Origin: Acidocella sp.
GTDB lineage: Bacteria; Pseudomonadota; Alphaproteobacteria; Acetobacterales; Acetobacteraceae
Assembly: GCA_027308685.1 (NCBI GenBank)
Contig: DAIDEE010000061.1
Location: 1-64,000, forward strand
DNA length: 64,000 nt
Direction: 5' to 3'
How positions within the stretch are numbered: position 1 is the stretch's first letter; every line of letters starts with the position of its first letter. A program made the position numbers and the translations under genes. The notes under the pieces were generated by a model that had not been told where the DNA came from, searched no databases, and worked only from the letters and a program-made list of their open reading frames with translations. Positions 23,250-32,254 of the stretch are shown one piece after another.

Positions 23250-23483
23250 ATGGCTATGCCCGCCTCCGAGATCGAAAAACTGATCAAAGCCGCCCTCCCG
23301 GACGCCCAGATCACCATTGAAGATTTGGCTGGCGATAATGACCATTTTGCGGCTACCGTTATCTCTGAAGCGTTTCGCGGAATGCCCCGCGTGCGCCAAC
23401 ACCAACTCGTTTACGCAGCGCTGCAGGGGCGTATGGGCGGCGAACTCCACGCACTCGCCCTGCAAACCTCAGCCCCCGAATAA
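23250..23483 (+). CDS. BolA family protein
   Basis: LIKAALPDAQITIEDLAGDNDHFAATVISEAFRGMPRVRQHQLVYAAL. Confidence 0.92.
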   Translation: MAMPASEIEKLIKAALPDAQITIEDLAGDNDHFAATVISEAFRGMPRVRQHQLVYAALQGRMGGELHALALQTSAPE

Positions 23484-23492
23484 GGACCTGTT

Positions 23493-23831
23493 ATGGACAA
23501 CCCTGTTTTCGCCGAAATCCAAGCCCACATCGATTCAAGCCCCGTCATGCTCTTCATGAAAGGCACCCCGATGTTCCCGCAATGCGGCTTCTCCGCCCGG
23601 GTCATCCAAATCCTCAAACACGCCGACGTGCCCTACAAAACCGTTAACGTGCTGGAAAACTCCGAAATCCGCGATGGTATCAAGGAATTCTCAAGCTGGC
23701 CCACCATCCCGCAGCTCTACATTAAAGGTGAATTCGTCGGCGGCTGCGATATCGTCACCGAAATGTATCAGTCTGGCGAACTGCAATCCCTGCTCACCGA
23801 AAAAGGTATCTCCCACAACGAGGCAGCTTGA
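23493..23831 (+). CDS. grxD: Monothiol glutaredoxin, Grx4 family
   Basis: [16 protein letters not shown] (CGFS active site). Confidence 0.95.
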   Translation: MDNPVFAEIQAHIDSSPVMLFMKGTPMFPQCGFSARVIQILKHADVPYKTVNVLENSEIRDGIKEFSSWPTIPQLYIKGEFVGGCDIVTEMYQSGELQSLLTEKGISHNEAA

Positions 23832-23839
23832 GGGTTAGG

Positions 23840-23902
23840 GTAAGGAAGGCCAAGGGGCTTTGCCCCCTGGACCCCAGCGAAGGGCAGAGCCCCTGGCCTT
23901 AC
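23840..23902. repeat. Long imperfect palindromic intergenic element
   Basis: GTAAGGAAGGCCAAGGGGCTTTGCCC...GGGCAGAGCCCCTGGCCTTAC; about 20 bp of pairing with small bulges. Confidence 0.75.
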
Positions 23903-23930
23903 TTGCCCCAACCTCCCAAACGGCCTCGTC

Positions 23931-25184
23931 ATGAAAATTGCCTTTGTCACGGATGAGTTGCCCAGGCCTGGGTCTGCCGGGCATTTGGCGTTTAATGCAG
24001 CGGTAGTTGAATGGTTGCGGGCGCGCGGGGATGAAGTTCTTATTTTGTTGGTGCGGCCCCGGTTACGCTGGCCGGTTGAAAGATATGCGGGATTTGAGGT
24101 TACCGGCCCTGGGGTGATTTCCTGGCGTGGCTGGGTTGTCAGCGTGGCCCCGCGTGCTATCGCGGCCATTCTAACCCGCCGAATTTTATCGGCATTGCCG
24201 GTACGGTTGGCCAAACTCCTGCGCAACCGCGGACGCTCGGCGCAGTACGGCGTTGTTGATGCGGTTCTGGGCGGCTTTGTCAGCCCTGAACAGGCGGTGT
24301 GGTGCCGGTCCCGGCTCATGTCATGGCAGCCCGCCGCAATCCTGGTGGACACCATATTTCGTGCCGCGGTGTTAGACGGCCCAGCCCTCGCAGAATGCCA
24401 AAGCCTGATCCTGGCGCAGGATGTTTTTCATCTGCGCCATCGCATTTTAACCAGTGCCGGGTATCAGGTGTATCCGGCCACATTGTCGCGCGACTTTGAA
24501 ACGGCAATGCTCGGCAAGGCGCAGGGCATCGTGTCCATCCAGCCCGAAGAAGCCGCATTATTTCGCGCCATGTGCCCTTCCCGCCCGGTTTACCTGGCCG
24601 CCATGCCGGCCATTCCCTGCCCGCGCCCTGCCGGCATTCAGCGCCAACCCAACCGTCTGGTGTTCGTCGGCAGCGACGCGCTCCCGAATCTTGATGGCTT
24701 GCGCTGGTTTTTTGCAGAGATATGGCCACACCTCCAAAACTGGCGGCCCACGATCACCCTCGATCTCATCGGCGATTGCGGGGCCGCCTTCGGGCATGTT
24801 CCGACGGGCGTTAACCGTGTGGGCCGGGTGAAAAACCTTGCTACATACTTACATCAAGCCAGTGCCGCGATATCCCCTTTACGGGTCGGCACCGGCCTTA
24901 AAATCAAACTTCTCGACTACGCGCGTCATGGGCTCGTAACCATTGCCACACCGTTGAGCCTGCAAGGATTTGCCGCCGACCCCCGCGCGCCCTTCATCGC
25001 CGCCGCCGATGCCCTGAGTTTCGCCGCCGCGATACAGCAGTATATGCAGCGGCAAGTGCCTGCTCTGACAGAAGTGGATGCTTGGCACTACACTGAATTT
25101 CATTACGGAATCAGCAATACTTTCGCTGAATTAACCCATGCCTTTACGAGGCAAAAATCGCTGAGCCCCACATCTCCCGCGTGA
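23931..25184 (+). CDS. Glycosyltransferase (GT-B fold, family 1/4-like)
   Basis: RLVFVGSDALPNLDGLRWFFAEIWPHL...ISPLRVGTGLKIKLLDYARHGLVTIATPLSLQG. Confidence 0.85.
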   Translation: MKIAFVTDELPRPGSAGHLAFNAAVVEWLRARGDEVLILLVRPRLRWPVERYAGFEVTGPGVISWRGWVVSVAPRAIAAILTRRILSALPVRLAKLLRNRGRSAQYGVVDAVLGGFVSPEQAVWCRSRLMSWQPAAILVDTIFRAAVLDGPALAECQSLILAQDVFHLRHRILTSAGYQVYPATLSRDFETAMLGKAQGIVSIQPEEAALFRAMCPSRPVYLAAMPAIPCPRPAGIQRQPNRLVFVGSDALPNLDGLRWFFAEIWPHLQNWRPTITLDLIGDCGAAFGHVPTGVNRVGRVKNLATYLHQASAAISPLRVGTGLKIKLLDYARHGLVTIATPLSLQGFAADPRAPFIAAADALSFAAAIQQYMQRQVPALTEVDAWHYTEFHYGISNTFAELTHAFTRQKSLSPTSPA

Positions 25185-25197
25185 AGTAAAATTTTGT

Positions 25198-25235
25198 AAA
25201 CCGGCGGTGGGATTAAATTTCGCCGCCGGTTTTTT
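25198..25235 (+). terminator. Rho-independent terminator
   Basis: AAACCGGCGG-tgggattaaatttcg-CCGCCGGTTTTTT. Confidence 0.85.
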
Positions 25236-25262
25236 ATTTCCCCCTCGTTAACCTTCCGCTGC

Positions 25263-25280
25263 GCATAATCAACATTATGC
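25263..25280. promoter_or_regulatory. Palindrome upstream of the EAL gene (possible operator)
   Basis: GCATAAT-CAAC-ATTATGC, perfect 7-bp arms, 16 nt upstream of the ATG at 25296. Confidence 0.4.
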
Positions 25281-25295
25281 ACACACCATCTCCCG

Positions 25296-26156
25296 ATGCC
25301 TGGCCCAATCACTGAATTTATTAACCCGCTGGTAGCGGTCCCACCGGATATTTCAGGGGACTCTGAAGCTCGTGAGTTGCGGGCTCGGGCTGCCCGGCGT
25401 GATGTCACCGAGCGACGCCGGATTGCCGACCGTTTGCGCCAGGCTCTCACGCATGAGGGGTTCCTGTTGCATTACCAACCTTGTCTCCACCTCAAAACCG
25501 GAAGGGTGGAGGGGGCTGAAGCCGTCATCCGTCTCAAGCACCGCCGCCGCGGCCTCATATTGCCGCATCACTTCATGCCAATCGCCGAGCATTTTGAGGT
25601 TATCAACGACATCGGCGCCTGGATGCTGCATTGCGCCTGTACCGACGCGATGACCTGGCCCGTCCCCACAGTTGTTTCTGTAAGGTTGGCGCACCGGCAA
25701 TTTCGCAACGGGCATCTCATCAAACATCTCATCGAGGCGCTGACCGCAACTGGTCTGGCCTCCGAGCGCCTGGAACTCTGCCTTACCGAAGCGATGCTGA
25801 TCGAAGAGGATCTCGACACAATTTTCACCATCAAGGCGATGGCCAGCCTCGGCGTGCGTCTTGCGCTGATTGATTTCGGCACCGGCCACGCCAGCCTTGC
25901 AGCCCTCAAGCGCCTACCGCTCGGCACGCTTAAGCTCGACCGCCACATGGTCCAACGCCTCGGCCAGGACTATGGCGATAACGCCATAGTCCACGCTGCC
26001 ATCGAAGCGGGCCACGCCATGGGATGCAGCGTGCTGGCCGACGGTGTGGAAAACGAAGCACAATGCCGTTTACTCGAAGACATCGGTTGCGATGAAGCCC
26101 AGGGCCCATACTTCAGCCAGCCACTTACATCTGAGGAATTTTTAAAAAGCCATTAG
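25296..26156 (+). CDS. EAL domain protein with degenerate catalytic motifs
   Basis: FLLHYQPCLHLKTGRVEGAEAVIRLKH, LALIDFGTGHASLAALKRLPLGTLKLD, ADGVENEAQCRLLEDIGCDEAQGPYFSQPL. Confidence 0.9.
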   Translation: MPGPITEFINPLVAVPPDISGDSEARELRARAARRDVTERRRIADRLRQALTHEGFLLHYQPCLHLKTGRVEGAEAVIRLKHRRRGLILPHHFMPIAEHFEVINDIGAWMLHCACTDAMTWPVPTVVSVRLAHRQFRNGHLIKHLIEALTATGLASERLELCLTEAMLIEEDLDTIFTIKAMASLGVRLALIDFGTGHASLAALKRLPLGTLKLDRHMVQRLGQDYGDNAIVHAAIEAGHAMGCSVLADGVENEAQCRLLEDIGCDEAQGPYFSQPLTSEEFLKSH

Positions 26157-26193
26157 CCTTGCGGCATGGCGCATTTGCCGCCACCTGTCTGGC

Positions 26194-27153
26194 ATGACCA
26201 CTCCAAAATCAGTTGCCATCATCGGCGCGGGCATGGCCGGACTAACCGCGGCTGCACATCTGGTCCAGGCGGGCGGGCGCGTCACCCTCTTCGATAAAGG
26301 CCGCAAACCCGGTGGCCGCATGGCCACACGCTTCGCCGATGGCTTTATGTTCAACCATGGCTGCCAGTTTGCCAGCGCACGCGATGAGACATTTCGCAGC
26401 TTGCTCACTGCCCATAACGCCGCCGTCTGGCCGGCTACCGGCGACAAATACAGCGGCGCCCCCAGCATGGCAGCGCTGGCCGCTGCACTCGCCGAGGGGC
26501 TGACGATCCATCAAGCGACCCATGTCAGCTTTCTCAACCGCCAATCCTCCCAATGGCGCCTCAGCCTGCGCGATGCCAACAACACGCCTCCCAGCCTCAT
26601 TGAACCCAACGGCGTACTCTCGCCTCCCTTCGATGCCGTGATCCTCGCCATCCCTGCCCCACAAGCGGCTGCCCTTCTTGGTGCAACGGCGCACCCGTTT
26701 GCCAACGCCCTGGCGAATGTGCACCTGGCGCCCTGCTGGGCACTGTTGCTCGGCTTTGCCGATGCACCGGTCGGCCCCGATATTCTCAAACCCACGGACG
26801 GCCCCCTGCGCTGGATCGCCCGCGAAAATTCCCGCCCAGGTGCCGCTCCGAATCCCGTGACCTATACCGCCCACGCCAGCGCCCCCTGGAGCACCGAACA
26901 TCTCGAAATGCCCGCCGATTCTGTTATTACCGCCCTCAGCAACGCCTTCACACAGGCCACCGGCATCACCACCCCAGCCACCTACGCCCGGGCCCATCGC
27001 TGGCGCTACGCCCTGGCCGACATTCCCCTTGGCCAGGACAGTTTATGGGACCCGCAACTCAGGCTGGGCGTATGCGGAGACTGGTGCCTGGCCGGAAAAC
27101 TTGAAGCCGCCTATCTCTCCGGCCGTAGTTTGGGCATAAAGCTGACCACATGA
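26194..27153 (+). CDS. FAD-dependent oxidoreductase (renalase-like)
   Basis: VAIIGAGMAGLTAAAHLVQAGGRVTLFDKGRKPGGRMATR. Confidence 0.9.
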   Translation: MTTPKSVAIIGAGMAGLTAAAHLVQAGGRVTLFDKGRKPGGRMATRFADGFMFNHGCQFASARDETFRSLLTAHNAAVWPATGDKYSGAPSMAALAAALAEGLTIHQATHVSFLNRQSSQWRLSLRDANNTPPSLIEPNGVLSPPFDAVILAIPAPQAAALLGATAHPFANALANVHLAPCWALLLGFADAPVGPDILKPTDGPLRWIARENSRPGAAPNPVTYTAHASAPWSTEHLEMPADSVITALSNAFTQATGITTPATYARAHRWRYALADIPLGQDSLWDPQLRLGVCGDWCLAGKLEAAYLSGRSLGIKLTT

Positions 27154-27431
27154 CCCAAAACCCCACCGGCAAAGACCCCGCCGAACAAGCTATCCTCGCC
27201 CTCGTCATTGCACGCGGCCCGGATAAATCCATCTGCCCCACTGAGGCCGCCCGGGCATTGGCTGGCAACCCACCCGACGAAAAATGGCGCGGCAGCCTTT
27301 CGCCCATTCGGTTGGCCGCCCAACGCCTAGCCAAAGCCGGCAAAATCCAGATTCTGCGTAAGGGTAAGCCGGTGGCGCCGGAAGACGCCCGCGGCGTCAT
27401 CCGCCTTCGCCTTGCCCCTGTCGGCGACTAA
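27150..27431 (+). CDS. DUF3253-like small protein
   Basis: RGPDKSICPTEAARALAG...WRGSLSPIRLAAQRLAKAGKIQILRKGKPV; overlaps the preceding stop codon. Confidence 0.8.
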   Translation: MTQNPTGKDPAEQAILALVIARGPDKSICPTEAARALAGNPPDEKWRGSLSPIRLAAQRLAKAGKIQILRKGKPVAPEDARGVIRLRLAPVGD

Positions 27432-27434
27432 CCT

Positions 27435-27902
27435 ATGACGATCATGGCTTGGATCATGAGCTTGGTTTTCCCGCTCTGTGGCACGCTCGGCGCCAACGGT
27501 ATCGCGCCGCCCGGCAATATCGATTTCACACATCTGCCTATGCAGGGACATTCGGAATTTATGGCGGCGCCTGCCGGATTTATGCCAACGCCAAATGTCA
27601 CCAGCCCAATTTACAATTTGCCGCCCGCAGCGTTGTTTGCCACCTTGCAAGCCATCGCGCCCACCCTGCCGCGTACCTTCGTGCTTGATACCGTGCCGCA
27701 GAGCTTGCAGGCCGCTTATGTCATTCGCACGCCTGAAGCTAATTTTCCCGACATTCTGGAACTCCAAGTCGTTTCGGAACCAGACAATAAATCCAGTGTC
27801 ATCATTTATTCCCACTCGATTTACGGCGCAAGCGACTTCGGAAAAAACCGTGAACATATTGCCGTTTTCCTCAACGCCCTGAACGCGAAAGTAGCCCCTT
27901 AA
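27435..27902 (+). CDS. DUF1499-like protein
   Basis: C-terminal half IYNLPPAALFATLQAIAP...SHSIYGASDFGKNREHIAVFL. Confidence 0.65.
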   Translation: MTIMAWIMSLVFPLCGTLGANGIAPPGNIDFTHLPMQGHSEFMAAPAGFMPTPNVTSPIYNLPPAALFATLQAIAPTLPRTFVLDTVPQSLQAAYVIRTPEANFPDILELQVVSEPDNKSSVIIYSHSIYGASDFGKNREHIAVFLNALNAKVAP

Positions 27903-29647
27903 TGCGTCGTTCCATGACCAGTTTCATCATTGGTGTCCGTGAAGCCTGGAGCCTTGCCAAGCCGTATTTCTGGTCCGAGGAGCGCTGGGCAGCGCGCGGG
28001 CTTTTCCTTGCCATCATTGTGCTTAATTTATTGATGGTGGTCTTTAATGTTATCCTCACATATTGGAATCGTGATTTTTTCGACGCGATCCAGAACATGG
28101 ATTCCCACACCGCCATCAAGTTGCTGTTTCTCTACCTGCCGACACCCGGCTCATTGCCGATGCCGGGGTTGGTAGAAATCCTGGTTGTTTATGTCCTCAT
28201 CGCGGTGTACGCCTTCTACCTCAACCAGATGCTCCAAATTAAATGGCGTCAGTGGATCACCAGGCATTTCCTGGAAAATTGGCTTTCCGACAGAGCTTTT
28301 TACAATATCAGCCTCAGCCCCTCCGCTACCATCGGCATCGACAACCCCGACCAGCGGATCTCCGAAGATTTGCGCGACTTCACCACCAACTCGCTCTCGC
28401 TGAGCCTGGATTTCATCTCGAATCTCGTGACCTTATTCAGCTTCGTGTTCATCTTGTACGCCATCTCCGGCTCGATCAAATTATTTGGCATCACCATCCC
28501 CGGTTACATGCTGTGGGTCGCGCTGCTTTATTCTCTGGTCGGAACGTTGCTGACCCATCTGATCGGGCGGCAACTTATTAAACTTTCGTTTGCCCAACAA
28601 AAAGTTGAAGCGGATTTCCGTTATAATCTCATCCGTGTGCGTGAAAATCCTGAAGCCATCGCGCTATACAATGGCGAAGATGACGAGATGATCAGCCTGA
28701 CCGAGCGCTTCACTGCCATCCGCGGCAACTGGTGGAAAATCATGCGCCGGACCAAGGCGTTGAATTTTTTCACCGTCAGCTTCGGCCAGATCGCCGGATT
28801 TTTTCCCCTGATCGTTGCATTGCCACGCTATTTCAGTGGCGCCATTAAACTCGGCGGTTTGACGCAGATTCAAAATGTCTTCGGGCAAGTGCAAGGCGCA
28901 CTCTCATGGTTTGTCGGGGCGTACCCAAACCTGGTCACCTACCGTGCGACCGTTTCGCGTTTGTATGGCTTCCAGGAAGCTGTTGCCGCCGCCCGCGTGG
29001 CCTCACTTTCGGGTCCGCAGCTCAACCAATCCGGGGAATCGCTTACCTTTAAAAACCTTACCATCAGCCTGCCGGATGGCCGTAAGCTGGTGGATAACGC
29101 CAGCCTCACCCTGCCGCCTGGTCAGCCCATCGTGCTCACCGGCCCCTCCGGTGCTGGCAAATCCACGTTATTCCGCGCCATCGCCGGCATCTGGCCGTTT
29201 GGCAGCGGCAGCGTCACCCGTCCGACCGGCAGCGCCCTGTTCCTGCCGCAACGTCCTTACTTTCCGCTTGGCAGCCTCAAACGCGCGGTGGTGTATCCGG
29301 CACTCGAGAGCGAAGTGAGTGACGAAGCCGTTATTGCCGCTCTCACCGCCGTGGACCTCCCCACCCTAACCTCTCGCCTGAACGACATTGAAACCTGGAG
29401 CCAAATTCTCTCAGGTGGCGAACAGCAACGCCTCGCCATCGCGCGTGCGCTCATATGCAAGCCAAACTGGCTGTTCCTGGATGAATCGACATCTGCGCTC
29501 GATTCGCCATCGGCCGCCCGCCTGCACCGTCTGCTCGCCAAGGAGCTTCCCAACACCACAATCGTTGCCATCACCCACCGCGAACTGGACATGGCTTCCT
29601 CGCGCCGCCTCTCGCTCACACCTACGGCTTTGTCAAATGTCAGCTAG
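27902..29647 (+). CDS. ABC transporter, fused permease/ATPase (SbmA/BacA/YddA-like)
   Basis: ABC_membrane_2-like N-terminus; Walker A GPSGAGKSTLFRAIAGIWPFG, signature LSGGEQQRLAIARAL. Confidence 0.9.
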   Translation: MRRSMTSFIIGVREAWSLAKPYFWSEERWAARGLFLAIIVLNLLMVVFNVILTYWNRDFFDAIQNMDSHTAIKLLFLYLPTPGSLPMPGLVEILVVYVLIAVYAFYLNQMLQIKWRQWITRHFLENWLSDRAFYNISLSPSATIGIDNPDQRISEDLRDFTTNSLSLSLDFISNLVTLFSFVFILYAISGSIKLFGITIPGYMLWVALLYSLVGTLLTHLIGRQLIKLSFAQQKVEADFRYNLIRVRENPEAIALYNGEDDEMISLTERFTAIRGNWWKIMRRTKALNFFTVSFGQIAGFFPLIVALPRYFSGAIKLGGLTQIQNVFGQVQGALSWFVGAYPNLVTYRATVSRLYGFQEAVAAARVASLSGPQLNQSGESLTFKNLTISLPDGRKLVDNASLTLPPGQPIVLTGPSGAGKSTLFRAIAGIWPFGSGSVTRPTGSALFLPQRPYFPLGSLKRAVVYPALESEVSDEAVIAALTAVDLPTLTSRLNDIETWSQILSGGEQQRLAIARALICKPNWLFLDESTSALDSPSAARLHRLLAKELPNTTIVAITHRELDMASSRRLSLTPTALSNVS

Positions 29648-29715
29648 CGCGGGTGTATTAGGCAGTGCTTCATCCCATATGAGTCTCAGAACAACGACCA
29701 ACGAAGGTCTCTCCA

Positions 29716-30417
29716 ATGAGCACCGCCGACAATAATTTCAGTGATGCCACAGCTATTGCGAGCTCGGTGAGCAATATCGCCAACGTTCTAGCGCATGATT
29801 TCAACAATATTCTCACCGGAATTTTAGGAAATCTGGAGCTTTTACAGCGCCGCGCCAGCAAACAAGGTATCAGTGAATTTGATAGCTATCTGGCCAACAC
29901 GCGCAGTGCCGCCAGCCGTGGCGTGGCGCTCACGCAGCGCCTCATCACCATCGCTGGGCTGCAAATCCTCGAACCGACGGCATTAAATACCCCAAGCTTT
30001 ATCGCCAGCCTGGAAGCCTCACTCACCACCATCCTGGGCAGCCAACTGCATTTGATAATTGACTGCCCGGCCACCACGCATGACTTATATTGCGACGCCT
30101 ACAAACTTGAAGGCTCGCTGGCCGATATCGCAAAATACGCAAGTAAGGCCGCGGAAAATTCAACACCAGTAACACTAAAAGCTAGCAACTTCAGCATCGA
30201 AAATACCAGTAATTCCGCGCATAATATCCCACCCGGTGATTACGTTGCCATCTCATTGCAATATCAACACCAAGCATCCGCCACCGACTTCAACGCCGGC
30301 CTCGAACTCGCCACCATTCAGGGCTTTGCCAGGCAATCAGCCGGCCAGGCTTTTCTCGATACACACCAGCCGGACCGCACAACCATCAGCCTGGTCCTGC
30401 CAACGGCTCCTTCGTAG
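29716..30417 (+). CDS. Histidine-kinase-like protein with intact H-box and degenerate ATPase domain
   Basis: LAHDFNNILTGILGNLELLQRR H-box; N-box and G1 box not recognisable; GLELATIQGFARQSAG aligns with the G2 region. Confidence 0.75.
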   Translation: MSTADNNFSDATAIASSVSNIANVLAHDFNNILTGILGNLELLQRRASKQGISEFDSYLANTRSAASRGVALTQRLITIAGLQILEPTALNTPSFIASLEASLTTILGSQLHLIIDCPATTHDLYCDAYKLEGSLADIAKYASKAAENSTPVTLKASNFSIENTSNSAHNIPPGDYVAISLQYQHQASATDFNAGLELATIQGFARQSAGQAFLDTHQPDRTTISLVLPTAPS

Positions 30418-30781
30418 GCCCCTTGGGTGCCGTGATCGCGGCAATACGCTGCAAAATTTCATTCATCGATACTGGCTTCACTAAATAATCGTCGCCACCC
30501 GATTGCAGGCCTTTCATCCAATCCGAGATCTGCCCAAGCCCTGAGAGGAACAAGGCAGGCGTGGTGACGCCTTGGCTCCGCAATTTTTGCAACATATCGG
30601 CGCCATCCATCCCACCTGGCAACTGGCGGTCAATAATCAGCGCGTCAAAATGCTTGTTCTGTGCCAGCATAATCCCATCCCGGCTATTGGTTGCAAATTC
30701 CACCACATGACCAGAACCCCGTAACCCGGTGACGACAAATTTTGAAACATCGGCATCATCTTCAACAACCAGAATATACAA
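30386..30781 (-). CDS. Single-domain response regulator (receiver)
   Basis: VVEDDAD, LIIDRQLPGGMDG, LFLSGLG, DDYLVKPVS. Confidence 0.93.
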   Translation of the reverse strand: MYILVVEDDADVSKFVVTGLRGSGHVVEFATNSRDGIMLAQNKHFDALIIDRQLPGGMDGADMLQKLRSQGVTTPALFLSGLGQISDWMKGLQSGGDDYLVKPVSMNEILQRIAAITAPKGPTKEPLAGPG

Positions 30782-30855
30782 GGCAAAATCTCCTACGTTG
30801 TGGTTGCCAGACTGATGCTTTCAAAAAGCGCGGATAAAAATATCTGAAACAGAAT

Positions 30856-31917
30856 TCAGGCAGCGATAAAACCACCACCTAAAATCCGCGAACCGTCATA
30901 AAATACCGCCGCCTGCCCCGGTGCGGCCAATGCTGGCGCATCAAGCAGTAATGCCACACCGGCACCATCCGCCGTAATCACCGCCGCTTGCGGTATTTCG
31001 CGTGCTCGCAATTTCACCTGTGCCCGCAACCCCGAAGATGGAATCGCCGCCAGCCAGTTCACATCTCGCAATTTCACCACCCGCGAAGCCGCCGTCCGCG
31101 GCCCTACGACAATCCTGCGCGTTCCGGGGTCAATTTTTCGCACCACCAATGCTTCACCCTGGGCATCGGCCGGCAACCCCAGGCGCTTGGCCTGGCCAAC
31201 AGTGTAGCGCGCGATGCCCTGGTGGGTGCCCATAAAGCCACCATCTTCATCAACAATCTCACCGGCTTCCAGCGCATCAGGACGAAACTTGCCTACGATA
31301 TCGGCGTAGGACCCACTCGGCACAAAACAAATATCCTGGCTGTCTGGCTTCGCCGCCACGGCCAGCCCCATCCGCTCCGCCACGTCACGCACCTGCGCCT
31401 TGCTGGCGTAATCACCAAGCGGGAACCTGCAAAATTCTAATTGCTCTTGGGTCGTGGCGAATAAAAACCAACTCTGGTCACGGCTGGCGTCAAGCGCCTG
31501 ATGCAACTCAGCCCCCGCCGCCCCTTCGATGCGCCGCACATAATGCCCTGTCGCCAGCGCATCGGCGCCCAAATCCCGCGCCATTTGCAGCAGATCGCCG
31601 AATTTCAAATGCTGATTGCAGGCAATACACGGCACCGGGGTTTGGCCACTGGCGTAGCTATCGGCAAACTCCGACATTACGCTGGCACGAAACCGCGCCT
31701 CGGCATCCACCACATAGTGCGCAATCCCTAATTTATCGGCCACCCGCTTCGCATCATGAATATCCTGCCCCGCGCAACAAGCCCCCTTCCGCCCCACGGC
31801 TGCGCCATGGTCGTAAAGCTGCAACGTCACGCCGATCACCTCATGCCCTGCCTCGTGCATCAACCCGGCCACCACCGAGCTATCCACGCCGCCCGACATG
31901 GCGACCACGATTTTCAT
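30856..31917 (-). CDS. mnmA: tRNA 2-thiouridine(34) synthase
   Basis: [19 protein letters not shown]-loop; [22 protein letters not shown]. Confidence 0.96.
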   Translation of the reverse strand: MKIVVAMSGGVDSSVVAGLMHEAGHEVIGVTLQLYDHGAAVGRKGACCAGQDIHDAKRVADKLGIAHYVVDAEARFRASVMSEFADSYASGQTPVPCIACNQHLKFGDLLQMARDLGADALATGHYVRRIEGAAGAELHQALDASRDQSWFLFATTQEQLEFCRFPLGDYASKAQVRDVAERMGLAVAAKPDSQDICFVPSGSYADIVGKFRPDALEAGEIVDEDGGFMGTHQGIARYTVGQAKRLGLPADAQGEALVVRKIDPGTRRIVVGPRTAASRVVKLRDVNWLAAIPSSGLRAQVKLRAREIPQAAVITADGAGVALLLDAPALAAPGQAAVFYDGSRILGGGFIAA

Positions 31918-32243
31918 CCCGCAGCATTCCGGGTGGCGCTCGGCAGCTTCACCACCAGCCCGTCCAGCGCCTCGCTCATTACAATCTGGCAGCCCAGGCG
32001 CGAGGTTTTCTCAAGCCCAAACGCTAAATCGAGCATATCCTCCTCATCCTCGGTCGGCTTACCCAGCTTGCCGAACCATGCGGGGTCCACGATCACATGA
32101 CAGGTTGAGCAGGCCAGCGAGCCTTCGCACGCGCCTTCGATATCCACGCCATGCTTATGCGCTACTTCCAACACGGAAAGCCCAACCGGCGCATCAACCT
32201 CGCGTGCCACCCCGTTACGCTCAACAAAAACCATTTTAGGCAT
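31914..32243 (-). CDS. fdx: 2Fe-2S ferredoxin
   Basis: [14 protein letters not shown] cluster-binding motif. Confidence 0.93.
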   Translation of the reverse strand: MPKMVFVERNGVAREVDAPVGLSVLEVAHKHGVDIEGACEGSLACSTCHVIVDPAWFGKLGKPTEDEEDMLDLAFGLEKTSRLGCQIVMSEALDGLVVKLPSATRNAAG

Positions 32244-32254
32244 CGATAAAACCC

